Notes: generated from the sequence alone by a model not told the origin. A stretch of 38,935 nt of DNA from Neglectibacter sp. X58 (GCF_009936035.1 NZ_QWEO01000027.1:1-38935); one strand, 5' to 3'; shown: positions 21,186 to 29,384, numbered from the stretch's first letter. A program made the numbers and translations.

Positions 21186-23747
21186 GTGCATATTCTGTAC
21201 CGCATGGTGGCTGCAATGAAGATTAGTTTTTCCACACTTGCCTGTCCGGATTTTTCCTGGACAGACATCTATTCCATGGCAAAAGACTTGGGCTTTGACG
21301 GCATTGAGGTGCGGGGCCTGGGAGAGGACATTTTCGCGGTGAACGCCCGGCCTTTTACGGACGCACGCCTGCCCAGCACTATTGAAAAGCTCCGCTCCCT
21401 GGGGCTGGAGGTGCCCTGCCTTGCTTCCGGGTGCAGCCTGAAATATAAAAAGGACTACGATAAAAACATCTCGGAAATCACCCAGTATGTGGTGCTGGCA
21501 AAGAAGCTGGGCACCCCCTATATCCGGGTTTTGGGCGATCTGCACCCCCAGGCTGAGGACGAGGTGGACGACAGCTTTGTGGCCTCCTGCCTGCGGCTTT
21601 TAGGCACCATTGCCCAGGGCTTTGGGGTCACCCTGCTGGTGGAGACAAACGGCGTGTATGCGGATACCAAACGCCTGAAAGCCCTTTTGGATCAGGTGAA
21701 CATGCCCTCTGTCCAGGCCCTGTGGGACATGCACCACCCCTTCCGCTACAGGGGGGAATCCCCGGCGGAAACTGTGGGGAACCTGGGGGAGTACATTAAA
21801 TATGTCCATGTAAAGGACAGCGTGATGGAGGGCGGGGAAGCCCAGTACCGCATGATGGGAGAGGGCGACCTGCCTCTGCCGGAAATGTTCGACGCCCTCC
21901 GCGGTATCGGCTATGACGGCTACATCTCCCTGGAATGGGTGAAGCGCTGGGCCGGGCACCTGTCCGACGCAGGCGTGGTGTTCCCCCAGTTTGCCAATTT
22001 TATGCACGATTACTTTGCCTCTGTGTCCCGGAAGCGGGTGGAGCTGCAGGATAACCGCGCCCGCACCGGCAAATATGTCTGGCCCAAGGAGACGCTGATT
22101 GACGAAACCTTCCCGGACGTGCTGGACCGCATGGTGCAGGAGTTCCCCGACCAGTATGCTTTCCGCTACACAGAGCTGGACTATACCCGCACCTATTCCG
22201 AATTCCGGGACGACGTGGATCAGTTTGCCCGGGCGCTTATCGCCATGGGGGTGAAGAAGGGGGATCACGTGGCCATTTGGGCCACAAACGTGCCTCAGTG
22301 GTACATCACCTTCTGGGCTGCCACGAAAATCGGCGCGGTGCTGGTGACGGTGAACACAGCCTATAAAATCCACGAGGCAGAGTACCTGCTGCGCCAGTCC
22401 GACACCCACACCCTGGTGATGATCGACGGCTTCAAGGATTCCGACTATGTAGGCATTATGAAGGAGCTTTGCCCGGAGCTTACCCGCTGCCTGCCCGGCA
22501 AGCTTCACAGCAAAAAGCTGCCTGTGCTGCGCAATATCATCACCATCGACAGCAAGCAGCCTGGCTGCTACACCTGGGAGCACGCCATCGGCCTGGGAGA
22601 TTCCATCCCGCCCACAGAGGTGGAGGTGCGCCGCAGCCGGATTCACAAGGATGACGTGTGCAACATGCAGTACACCAGCGGCACCACAGGCTTCCCCAAG
22701 GGGGTTATGCTCACCCATTACAATGTGGTGAACAACGGCAAGGCCATTGGCGACTGCATGGATCTGTCCACCGCTGACCGCATGATGATCCAGGTGCCCA
22801 TGTTCCACTGCTTTGGCATGGTGCTGGCCATGACAGCCTCCATGACCCATGGCTCCACCATGAGCCCTATCACCGCCTTCTCTCCCCGCAAGGGCCTGCA
22901 CTGCATTAACCAGGAGCAGATAACCGCCTTCCACGGGGTGCCCACCATGTTCATCGCCATGCTGGAACACCCGGACTTTGCAAAAACAGATTTCTCCCAC
23001 ATGCGCACAGGCATTATGGCAGGCTCTCCCTGCCCGGTGAAGGTTATGCAGGATGTAGTGGAAAAAATGCACATGAGTGAAATCTGCATCACCTATGGGC
23101 AGACCGAGGCTTCCCCCGGCTGCACCATGAGCAAGACCACCGATTCCTTGGAAACCCGGGTGAACACTGTAGGCGGGGACATGTTCGGGGTGCAGTGCAA
23201 GATTGTGGATCCGGAAACAGGGGAGGACTTGCCCGATAATGTGGACGGCGAGTTTGTGGCAAAGGGCTATAACATTATGAAGGGCTATTACAAAATGCCC
23301 GAGGCCACCGCCGCCGCCATTGACCGGGACGGCTGGCTCCACACAGGGGATCTTGCCCGCCGCACCCCGGAGGGCAACTATAAGATAACAGGCCGCATTA
23401 AGGATATGATTATCCGGGGCGGCGAGAACATCTATCCCAAGGAGATTGAGGACTTTATCTATACCCATCCCAAGGTGAAGGACGTGCAGGTGATCGGCGT
23501 GCCGGACGAACAGTACGGCGAGGAAATCATGGCCTGCGTGGTGCTGAAGGAAGGGGAGGAAAGCTCTCAGGAGGAGATAAAAGACTTTGTGCTCACCCAC
23601 ATGGCAAAGCACAAGGTGCCCCGGTATGTGCAGTTTGTAGACAGCTTCCCCATGAACGCGGCAGGGAAAATCCTGAAGTATAAGATGCGGGAAGAGGCGG
23701 TGCAGCGCCTGCGGCTGGAAAAGGCGGAGTCTATTGTAACGGCATAG
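21186..23747 (+). CDS. TIM-barrel isomerase / AMP-dependent acyl-CoA ligase fusion
   Basis: 853 residues in two halves. Residues about 11-285 are a xylose-isomerase-like TIM barrel: ISFSTLACPDFSWTDIY, LGFDGIEVRGLGED, VTLLVETNGVYADT, QALWDMHHPFRY, IKYVHVKDSVMEGG, GYDGYISLEWVKRW, carrying the Glu/Asp/His set for a divalent metal. Residues about 300-850 are an acyl-CoA synthetase: the P-loop MQYTSGTTGFPKGVMLTH, ITYGQTEASP, GWLHTGDLARR, GRIKDMIIRGGENIYPKEIE and the catalytic Lys of MNAAGKILKYKMRE. The fusion could isomerise a sugar-type compound and activate a carboxylate, but no substrate is indicated. GTG 21186 has GAGAGGA upstream; ATG 21216 fits the family N-terminus equally well. Confidence 0.88.
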   Translation: MHILYRMVAAMKISFSTLACPDFSWTDIYSMAKDLGFDGIEVRGLGEDIFAVNARPFTDARLPSTIEKLRSLGLEVPCLASGCSLKYKKDYDKNISEITQYVVLAKKLGTPYIRVLGDLHPQAEDEVDDSFVASCLRLLGTIAQGFGVTLLVETNGVYADTKRLKALLDQVNMPSVQALWDMHHPFRYRGESPAETVGNLGEYIKYVHVKDSVMEGGEAQYRMMGEGDLPLPEMFDALRGIGYDGYISLEWVKRWAGHLSDAGVVFPQFANFMHDYFASVSRKRVELQDNRARTGKYVWPKETLIDETFPDVLDRMVQEFPDQYAFRYTELDYTRTYSEFRDDVDQFARALIAMGVKKGDHVAIWATNVPQWYITFWAATKIGAVLVTVNTAYKIHEAEYLLRQSDTHTLVMIDGFKDSDYVGIMKELCPELTRCLPGKLHSKKLPVLRNIITIDSKQPGCYTWEHAIGLGDSIPPTEVEVRRSRIHKDDVCNMQYTSGTTGFPKGVMLTHYNVVNNGKAIGDCMDLSTADRMMIQVPMFHCFGMVLAMTASMTHGSTMSPITAFSPRKGLHCINQEQITAFHGVPTMFIAMLEHPDFAKTDFSHMRTGIMAGSPCPVKVMQDVVEKMHMSEICITYGQTEASPGCTMSKTTDSLETRVNTVGGDMFGVQCKIVDPETGEDLPDNVDGEFVAKGYNIMKGYYKMPEATAAAIDRDGWLHTGDLARRTPEGNYKITGRIKDMIIRGGENIYPKEIEDFIYTHPKVKDVQVIGVPDEQYGEEIMACVVLKEGEESSQEEIKDFVLTHMAKHKVPRYVQFVDSFPMNAAGKILKYKMREEAVQRLRLEKAESIVTA

Positions 23748-23873
23748 GCGGCCCAGCCCGGCCTGTCAGTGCGCCTTGTTAGGCGGGCAGCGGCTTTCCG
23801 CCGCCCCTGCCGGACGTGCGCCTGGTGCTTTATGCGGGAATTCATTTCTGGATAAAAAGCGGCGGTATGGAGA

Positions 23874-23933
23874 GTTATAAATATTTCACACTCCTTTCTT
23901 GACAAAGCGTGTGGTGAGTGATATATTTATAAC
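23874..23933 (+). promoter_or_regulatory. Promoter flanked by 11-bp inverted repeats
   Basis: TTGACA (23899-23904), exactly 17 bases, TATATT (23922-23927): a near-consensus promoter. GTTATAAATAT (23874-23884) and ATATTTATAAC (23923-23933) are perfect inverted copies, one upstream of the -35 and one over the -10. This suggests a dimeric or looping repressor, perhaps the XRE protein encoded downstream. Confidence 0.7.
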
Positions 23934-23972
23934 ATACGCCGGCTGTAAATTTATCCCATGGAGGAATGGAAC

Positions 23973-24377
23973 ATGAAGTCAAAGGTCACGTTAAAGGAAA
24001 TTGTAGGAACCAAGATTATTTACGCGGTGCTTCTTGCCTGCTATTACTGGATGTGGGCCAGACGGGACTGGCACGATTTTTACGACATCATCCAGAACAT
24101 GGTTGTGGTGTTCACCATTATCTTTTTCGTGCTGCAGGCAAACCGCATCCGCATGTTCAGCAAAGAAGAAAAGGACGAGCTTGCCATTCAAAATTTGCGC
24201 AGAACAGACGCAGTCGGGTTAAAAATTATGATAGCCGCTGTCAGTGTCATTGCCTTTGCCTGTGCTGTCAAATGCATAGACGGAACCATGGCGGGCTATG
24301 CGCTGGTCGGCACAATATTGGTGCTGGCTGTGGTGCGGTTTATCATATTTTGCGTAATGGACAGCAAGGGAGTTTAA
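23973..24377 (+). CDS. DUF2178-like membrane protein
   Basis: 134 residues from ATG 23973, with GGAGG eight bases upstream; the ATG at 23958 overlaps this ribosome site and is rejected. Four hydrophobic segments: IIYAVLLACYYWMWA, IIQNMVVVFTIIFFVLQ, IMIAAVSVIAFACAVK and LVGTILVLAVVRFIIFCVM. The charged loop SKEEKDELAIQNLRRTDAVG is typical of the family that is usually encoded next to a small XRE repressor, as here. Function unknown. The usual tight coupling to the XRE gene is broken by the 160-bp repeat element that begins at the base after its stop codon. Confidence 0.75.
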   Translation: MKSKVTLKEIVGTKIIYAVLLACYYWMWARRDWHDFYDIIQNMVVVFTIIFFVLQANRIRMFSKEEKDELAIQNLRRTDAVGLKIMIAAVSVIAFACAVKCIDGTMAGYALVGTILVLAVVRFIIFCVMDSKGV

Positions 24378-24537
24378 GAAGTTGTACCGATAGGATTGGT
24401 GCGAAGATTTTCGAGGAAATTTTGTGGGGTTCAAGGCGGAAACCGCAAGAATTACTTTCGTATTTCGAGGATTTCCAACACTGAAGCCCGCTAAATTTCC
24501 CGAAAAGATTTGTGCAGGTGCCTATTGGTACAGCTTC
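24378..24537 (+). repeat. Structured repeat element, copy A (160 bp)
   Basis: Arms 24378-24393 and 24522-24537 pair over 16 bp; both mismatches are G.T pairs on the plus strand, which is also the strand that carries the core (24430-24481). The core aligns without gaps with copy B over 52 bases, 43 of them identical by eye. P2 pairs 24426-24432 with 24483-24489 (6 of 7). P3 is ATTAC-TTTC-GTATT (24451-24464, 4 of 5). It starts at the first base after the DUF2178 stop. A second hairpin (GCAAAAGG with CCTTTTGC, about 24614-24643) lies between it and the XRE gene. Confidence 0.75.
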
Positions 24538-24670
24538 TAAGGCCTCCCGCGGTTCATGGTATTTCTGCGCGATGGCAGTGTGAAAAATACGGAAAAAGGA
24601 ACGATGCTGGGCGCAAAAGGCGGATGCTTCATCTCCTTTTGCGGAAGTCCTGTATCGCATGGCGATTGGT

Positions 24671-24874
24671 ATGGCCCTTAAAACAAAGGTCAAGGAATAT
24701 CGTGAAAAAGCGGGAATAAAACAAAGCGAACTGGCGGAATTGGTGCATGTAAGGCGCGAAACCATTGTCCATCTGGAAAACGGGAAATATAACCCATCGC
24801 TGAAGCTGGCGATGGATATTGCAAAGGTTTTTCAGGTGGCAGTGGAGGAGCTGTTTGCCTTTACAGAGGACTGA
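24671..24874 (+). CDS. XRE-family regulator of the DUF2178 pair
   Basis: 67 residues, a single HTH: MALKTKVKEYREKAGIKQSE, LAELVHVRRETIVHLENGKY and NPSLKLAMDIAKVF, then VEELFAFTED. It is the compact repressor that normally accompanies DUF2178 membrane proteins. The ATG at 24671 gives the family N-terminus; the ATG at 24659 is 12 bases earlier in frame. Neither has a good ribosome site, because the sequence upstream is repeat and hairpin material. Expression may therefore depend on readthrough or on a lost coupling. The inverted repeat at 23874-23933 is its likely operator (inference). Confidence 0.8.
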   Translation: MALKTKVKEYREKAGIKQSELAELVHVRRETIVHLENGKYNPSLKLAMDIAKVFQVAVEELFAFTED

Positions 24875-24942
24875 TTCCGCCGGGGGCGCTGTCTGAAAGA
24901 GCTTGCGGGGCAGTCCCCAGGCCTTAGAAAAGGAGAAAAAGT

Positions 24943-26241
24943 ATGAAAGCACCTATTACATTTGCCATAGCAGGGTTTGGGGACAGGGGCAGCACGTATG
25001 CCTCCATGCAGAAGCTGTTTCCCGACAAGATGAAGGTGGTGGCAGTGGCCGACCTGAACTCTCAAAAGGTGGAAAAGGCCCAAAAGCTTTATGATATCCC
25101 GGCGGAAAGCTGTTTCGCAAGCGCTGAGGAAATGCTGGAGCAGGAAAAGCTGGCGGATGTGCTGGTGGTGTCCACCATGGACAGGCAGCATGTGGGCCAT
25201 GCCATCCCCGGGCTGCGGAAAGGGTATAACATTCTCCTGGAAAAGCCTGTCTCCCCAGAGCTGGATAAGTGCCGGGAGCTTCTGGAGGTGGCAAAGGGCT
25301 GCCCGGGAAAGGTTATCGTGTGCCATGTGCTGCGGTATACCGCCTTTTATAACATACTCAAAGATCTGCTGGACAAAGGGGAAATCGGCCAGGTGGTGTC
25401 CATCTGCGCCAATGAAAACGTGGCCTACTGGCACCAGGCCCACAGCTTTGTCCGGGGAAACTGGCGCAATTCCCAGGAAACCAGCCCTATGATATTGCAG
25501 AAGTCCTGCCACGATATGGATATCCTCACCTGGCTTACAGGAAAGAAGTGCAAGGCCGTCTCCTCCATTGGCGGCATCCGGCTTTTTAAAAAGGAGTGCG
25601 CCCCGGAAGGCGCGGCGCCCCGGTGCCTGGAAGGCTGCAAGGTGAAGGACAAGTGTATCTTTGACGCGGAGAAGATTTATATTACCGATCCCAAAACCGG
25701 CATCAAAAGCGGCAAGGGCTGGGCCACCTCCATTTTAAGCGTGGAAAACACCCTGGAAAGCACCTATGAAGCCTTGAGAACCGGGCCTTACGGCAGGTGC
25801 GTGTATTTCTGCGACAACGACGTGGTCGATCACCAGCAGACCCTGCTGACCATGGAGGACGGCTCCACCATCAGCTTCACCATGTGCGCCTTCACCCAGG
25901 ACTGCTACCGGTATTTCAAAGCCATGGGCACCAAGGGGGAAATCGAGGCGGACATGAAGTCCAACATTATCAAGGTGCGGCGGTTTGGGCAGGAGGAAGA
26001 AACCATTGACGCAGGCGCTTTTGCAGAGGATCTGAAGGGCCACGGCGGCGGTGACAGCGGCATCATCGGGGATTTCCTGGACATGCTGCTGGGCGGCAAG
26101 GAGGCCACCCAGCGCACCACCACCCTGGAAAGCTCCATGGAAAGCCATTTCATGGCCCTGGCGGCAGAGGAGTCCCGCCTGCGGGGAGGCGCGCTGGTAA
26201 ACCTGGAAGAGTTTGTGTCCAGCCTGCCTGAAAAGCAGTGA
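24943..26241 (+). CDS. Gfo/Idh/MocA oxidoreductase with a four-Cys insert
   Basis: 432 residues. NAD(P)-dependent dehydrogenase of sugars, inositols or related compounds. Seen: Rossmann start FAIAGFGDRGSTYASM, VVAVADLNSQKVEKA, NILLEKPVSPELDKC (EKP motif), and the catalytic-site LQKSCHDMDILTWL. The insert CAPEGAAPRCLEGCKVKDKC (four Cys, about residues 226-245) suggests a metal site, as in some longer members. The C-terminal GGGDSGIIGDFLDML is typical. AAAGGAG lies about 7 bases before the ATG. It ends at a bidirectional terminator and converges with the TIM-barrel isomerase gene. Confidence 0.88.
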   Translation: MKAPITFAIAGFGDRGSTYASMQKLFPDKMKVVAVADLNSQKVEKAQKLYDIPAESCFASAEEMLEQEKLADVLVVSTMDRQHVGHAIPGLRKGYNILLEKPVSPELDKCRELLEVAKGCPGKVIVCHVLRYTAFYNILKDLLDKGEIGQVVSICANENVAYWHQAHSFVRGNWRNSQETSPMILQKSCHDMDILTWLTGKKCKAVSSIGGIRLFKKECAPEGAAPRCLEGCKVKDKCIFDAEKIYITDPKTGIKSGKGWATSILSVENTLESTYEALRTGPYGRCVYFCDNDVVDHQQTLLTMEDGSTISFTMCAFTQDCYRYFKAMGTKGEIEADMKSNIIKVRRFGQEEETIDAGAFAEDLKGHGGGDSGIIGDFLDMLLGGKEATQRTTTLESSMESHFMALAAEESRLRGGALVNLEEFVSSLPEKQ

Positions 26242-26265
26242 GGCTTTTTGATAGTTTACACAGTG

Positions 26266-26297
26266 AAAAAAGAGGACGGCAGCCGCCGTCCTCTTTC
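26266..26297. terminator. Bidirectional terminator
   Basis: AGAGGACGGC (26271-26280) and GCCGTCCTCT (26285-26294) form a perfect 10-bp stem with A-rich and T-rich flanks. It lies between the convergent oxidoreductase and isomerase genes. Confidence 0.8.
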
Positions 26298-26307
26298 TGT
26301 GTGTGCC

Positions 26308-26338
26308 AAAAAACAGCCCCCTGCTGCCAGCAGGGGGC
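26308..26338 (-). terminator. Terminator of the TIM-barrel isomerase gene
   Basis: On the minus strand a C/G-rich stem (CCCCCTGC with GCAGGGGG, plus-strand 26317-26337) is followed by a T run (plus-strand AAAAAA around 26308-26313). It lies 19 bases past the isomerase stop. Confidence 0.75.
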
Positions 26339-26356
26339 CGGGAAACTTTTCCGTTT

Positions 26357-27202
26357 TTACAGGTTCGCTTTCAGCCAAGCAATGTCTTCTGTCAAGCATT
26401 CTATGCGGCTTTTGCCGCCATAGCTGGCTTCCCGCTCCACCACATAGATCACGTTGTCCCGCTGAGCGTCAGCGGCGGCCTTCACAGCTTTCCAGTCCAC
26501 AATACCGGTGCCGGTAGGCACGTTCAGCTTCTCCCGTTCCTCCATCATCTTCTTGAACTCAGGGGGGAATACAGGCTTCCCGTCCGGGCCAATTTCAAAC
26601 TTGGGAGGCGCGTCATACCGGGACTTGGGCTTGTCCGCGCCGATAACAGCGCCGTTCTCCTTAATGTGGATGGCCGCGATGCGCCCGGCGTACTTGTTGA
26701 TATACGCCACAGGATCGATGCCGGCGGCAGAAGCCCACCCGCAGTCAATCTCAAAGGCCACTGTGCCGGGATCTGTGTTCTCAATCAGCGTGTCCATCAG
26801 GTAAACGCCGTTGTCCTGATAGAACTCGCCGGTGTGGTTGTGATAGCCGATGGTGATGCCATATTCCTTTGCCAGCTTGCCGAACTTGTTCAGTTCCTCC
26901 GCTGTCTCCTTGGCCTCCTCCGTTGTGTTGAAAGCAGCCATGGGGCAGGCAACGAATGTAACGCCCAGCTTGGCAAGGTAGGGGAGATCCTCCTCCATGA
27001 AGTTAAAAGCCACGTGGGCGGAATCAGCGCTCACGCCCGCTACCTCCAGGGCCTTTTTCACGTCCTCCACAGGGATGTCCTGATAGCCCCGGGCAAACTC
27101 CACCCCGGCATACCCCATTTCCCCTGCCTTCTTGATTTTTTCCAGCAGGGTCAGGGGGCAGTCGAACCCAAAAGAGTATAATTGCAGATTTACGTTATCC
27201 AA
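26357..27202 (-). CDS. Xylose-isomerase-like TIM-barrel (IolE/sugar-phosphate isomerase family)
   Basis: 281 residues of the sugar-phosphate isomerase/epimerase family. Seen: NVNLQLYSFGFDCPLTLL, MGYAGVEFARGYQDIPVED, VTFVACPMAAFNTTEE, ITIGYHNHTGEFYQ (His-x-His), VAFEIDCGWASAAGIDP with the metal-binding Glu/Asp, IAAIHIKENG, and the terminal YVVEREASYGGKSRIECL with Glu. The substrate is unknown; neighbours are two Gfo/Idh/MocA dehydrogenases and the TIM-barrel/ligase fusion, which fits inositol- or sugar-acid-like catabolism. It has a terminator downstream and a hairpin upstream (27271-27299). Confidence 0.88.
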   Translation of the reverse strand: MDNVNLQLYSFGFDCPLTLLEKIKKAGEMGYAGVEFARGYQDIPVEDVKKALEVAGVSADSAHVAFNFMEEDLPYLAKLGVTFVACPMAAFNTTEEAKETAEELNKFGKLAKEYGITIGYHNHTGEFYQDNGVYLMDTLIENTDPGTVAFEIDCGWASAAGIDPVAYINKYAGRIAAIHIKENGAVIGADKPKSRYDAPPKFEIGPDGKPVFPPEFKKMMEEREKLNVPTGTGIVDWKAVKAAADAQRDNVIYVVEREASYGGKSRIECLTEDIAWLKANL

Positions 27203-27270
27203 TTACAATACACATCCTCGTTTAAAGCATAAAAGCCTTTTGCTGCCCATTTGCAAGCAAAACCGCAATA

Positions 27271-27299
27271 TTATCCCCCGCCTGGGAGACGGGGGATAA
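27271..27299 (-). terminator. Strong hairpin between minus-strand genes
   Basis: TTATCCCCCG (27271-27280) and CGGGGGATAA (27290-27299), 10 bp perfect. It lies between the second oxidoreductase gene and the isomerase gene, both on the minus strand, so it may end or attenuate transcription. There is no clear T run. Confidence 0.5.
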
Positions 27300-27354
27300 C
27301 GCCAACTATTCCTGCCGTTTCATTACAGGAGCAATATCGCGGCGGGTTTTTTAA

Positions 27355-28476
27355 TTAGTCGAAGTATACGGGCTTGCCGGTGCGGGAGGACTCATAGATG
27401 GAATCCAGGATGCGGGTAACCACGAAAGCCTGGTCAGCCGTGACGAACAACTCGCCTTCGCCGCGCAGGGCCTTTACCCAGATGTCATGCTCCTTGCTGA
27501 CGGGAGCGGGGCCGGCGCTGAAGCCGGGGATATAGGAAGCAACCTTGTTGCCCACCATGGTGATAGCGGGCTGGCTGGCAACCACGTGGTTCAGGCGGGC
27601 CTGCCCGGAAACAGTGTCAAGGCCGCCCTTGGTGCCTACCAGCGTGGCATAAGCCTCGTTGTTGGCGCCATTGTCCTCAGCCATGTTGATGGCCCAGGCA
27701 GCGCGCAGGTTGATAACAGCGCCGTTCTTCATCTTGATGTGGCCTACAGCGGAATCCTCCACGTCGTAGGTCTTGTTGTTCCAGCTATTCTGGTTGCCCA
27801 TGCGGTCAACCTGGCCCTGGAACTTGGGATCCAGCAGGGTGCCCAGCTTCTCGAAGGAAGTGCCCACCACATAATCCACTTCATAGTTGTTCATCAGGAA
27901 CAGGGTCAGATCCAAAGCATGGGTGCCAATGTCGATCAGCGGGCCGCCGCCCTGCTTGGACTTGTCGGTGAACACGCCCCAGGTGGGAACGCCCCGGCGG
28001 CGCAGGTAGGTGGCCTCAGCATAGTACACATCGCCCAGCCAGCCATCGTCCACAATGCCCTTGGCAACCTGGTTCATGGGGAAGTGGCGGTACTGATAGC
28101 CGATGGTCAGCATCTTGCCGGTGCGGTCCCGGGCCTCCAGCATTTTCTTGGCGTCGGCAGTGGTAGCAGCCATGGGCTTCTCGCACAGAACGTGCTTGCC
28201 GGCCTCCAGGGCGGCCACTGTGATTTCGCAGTGGGCGATGTTGGGGGTCAGGACATGCACAGCGTCAATGCTCTTGTCAGCCAGCAGCTCATGATAGTCG
28301 GTATAAACCTTGGCGTCGGGGGTGCCATATTCCTTGGCAGCCTTCTCGGCGCGCTCGGGAATCAGGTCGCAGAAAGCAACCAGGTCAACATACTCTTTCT
28401 GCTGGGCCATGCCGGGCAGATGCTTGCCGTTGGCGATGCCGCCGCAGCCGATAAAGCCGATCTTTACTTTTGCCAT
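27355..28476 (-). CDS. Gfo/Idh/MocA family oxidoreductase
   Basis: 373 residues from ATG 28476, which has AGGAGG upstream; the frame beginning at 28503 adds only nine unlikely residues. Seen: KIGFIGCGGIANGKHLPGM (GxGGxA dinucleotide site), VHVLTPNIAHCEITVAALEA, HVLCEKPMAATTADA, and the catalytic GGGPLIDIGTHALDLTL. NAD(P)-dependent dehydrogenase of a sugar or inositol; length and order are typical. It reads toward the TIM-barrel isomerase gene on the same strand, so the pair may share a transcript past the hairpin at 27271. Confidence 0.92.
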   Translation of the reverse strand: MAKVKIGFIGCGGIANGKHLPGMAQQKEYVDLVAFCDLIPERAEKAAKEYGTPDAKVYTDYHELLADKSIDAVHVLTPNIAHCEITVAALEAGKHVLCEKPMAATTADAKKMLEARDRTGKMLTIGYQYRHFPMNQVAKGIVDDGWLGDVYYAEATYLRRRGVPTWGVFTDKSKQGGGPLIDIGTHALDLTLFLMNNYEVDYVVGTSFEKLGTLLDPKFQGQVDRMGNQNSWNNKTYDVEDSAVGHIKMKNGAVINLRAAWAINMAEDNGANNEAYATLVGTKGGLDTVSGQARLNHVVASQPAITMVGNKVASYIPGFSAGPAPVSKEHDIWVKALRGEGELFVTADQAFVVTRILDSIYESSRTGKPVYFD

Positions 28477-28534
28477 TGGGATCTCCTCCTGGAATTTTAA
28501 CAATTATGCGCCCCACATACAGGGATGCACCTAT

Positions 28535-28563
28535 ATTCTAGTACAACACCTGGAAAAAGGCAA
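28535..28563 (-). promoter_or_regulatory. Promoter of the second Gfo/Idh/MocA gene
   Basis: On the minus strand TTGCCT (28563-28558), 17 bases, TAGAAT (28540-28535). It is about 60 bases before the ATG. Confidence 0.5.
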
Positions 28564-28683
28564 GGCATTTTTTGTGATTTTTTCTAAAAACTGCAAAAAA
28601 CCTTTTGCCACATTATGACAACTGCAAAGTGCCCTATTCCGCAGATGTTTTGTTGTAAGAAACGCACAAACGCATAACTGCAA

Positions 28684-28709
28684 GGGGCGGCAGGATGCCC
28701 TGCCGCCCC
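28684..28709 (-). terminator. Hairpin after the zinc-ribbon regulator gene
   Basis: GGGGCGGCAGG (28684-28694) pairs with CCTGCCGCCCC (28699-28709), 11 bp, 10 bases past the stop of the regulator on the minus strand. No long T tract, so termination is moderate at best. Confidence 0.55.
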
Positions 28710-28718
28710 TTGGCCCTT

Positions 28719-29324
28719 TTATTTCGTCAGCACGTGCCTGCAATACTTCACCGCGCCGCATTTGGGGCACCGCAGCTTCCGCTTTGTGATGGTGTGAGGC
28801 CCCATAATGTAGGCGCCCATTTCCGGCACAAACCGCTCGTGGCATTCCGGGCACTCGAAGGCCCCGGCGTCCCGATCTAAAACGCAGGCGATGATAATGC
28901 CTAAAACGACCACTACAAGGCCGATGCCAATTAAAAGGCACCGCAGCCAGGTTTCCATCTCCAGCGCCCCCGCCACTATTACCAGGGGCAGTGCCGCCAG
29001 AATGGCCAGCGCCGCCACCAGGGCGGACAGGATAATCTTCTTCCTGCTTTCCTGGGCTTCCTTTACAAGGTTCATCATGTTTTCCTCCGCTTTCTTTTTA
29101 TAGTCCTCCTCCGCCACCCGCTCCCCGGCCAGCAGCTCGTTGACGGTTATATCCAGCTCCCTGCACAGGGGCAGCAGCAGCGAGACTTCCGGGAAGCCGC
29201 CTCCCCGCTCCCATTTGGATACGGTCTTGTCGCTGATGCCCAGCATCTCCGCCAGTTGCTTTTGGGTGAGGGCCTTGCGTTTGCGTTCTCCGGCAATGAA
29301 TTTGCCGGTTTTGTTTTGATCCAT
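28719..29324 (-). CDS. XRE regulator fused to membrane segments and a zinc ribbon
   Basis: 201 residues from ATG 29324 (AAAGGAGG just upstream). Domains in order: an XRE HTH at about residues 7-62 (FIAGERKRKALTQKQLAEML, ISDKTVSKWERGGGFPEVSL), a charged helix to about 95, two hydrophobic segments (ALVAALAILAALPLVIVAGA; CLLIGIGLVVVVLGIIIACV), and a C-terminal zinc ribbon with two CxxC knuckles (ECPECHERF; RCPKCGAVKYC). It is a membrane-anchored regulator of a type common in Clostridia. The signal is unknown. Inverted repeats upstream (29385-29426) may be its operator, placed to affect the divergent glpK too. Confidence 0.85.
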   Translation of the reverse strand: MDQNKTGKFIAGERKRKALTQKQLAEMLGISDKTVSKWERGGGFPEVSLLLPLCRELDITVNELLAGERVAEEDYKKKAEENMMNLVKEAQESRKKIILSALVAALAILAALPLVIVAGALEMETWLRCLLIGIGLVVVVLGIIIACVLDRDAGAFECPECHERFVPEMGAYIMGPHTITKRKLRCPKCGAVKYCRHVLTK

Positions 29325-29384
29325 GCCCTGCCTCCTTTCTGGCCCTATTGTAGCCTGTTTTCCGCCGCTTTCACACACACGAAC

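Noticed and set aside
21600..23612. 670-codon minus-strand open frame opposite the fusion gene
   Set aside because: It is rich in His, Gly and Val without any domain. It is a shadow of a GC-rich codon pattern, with no ribosome site.
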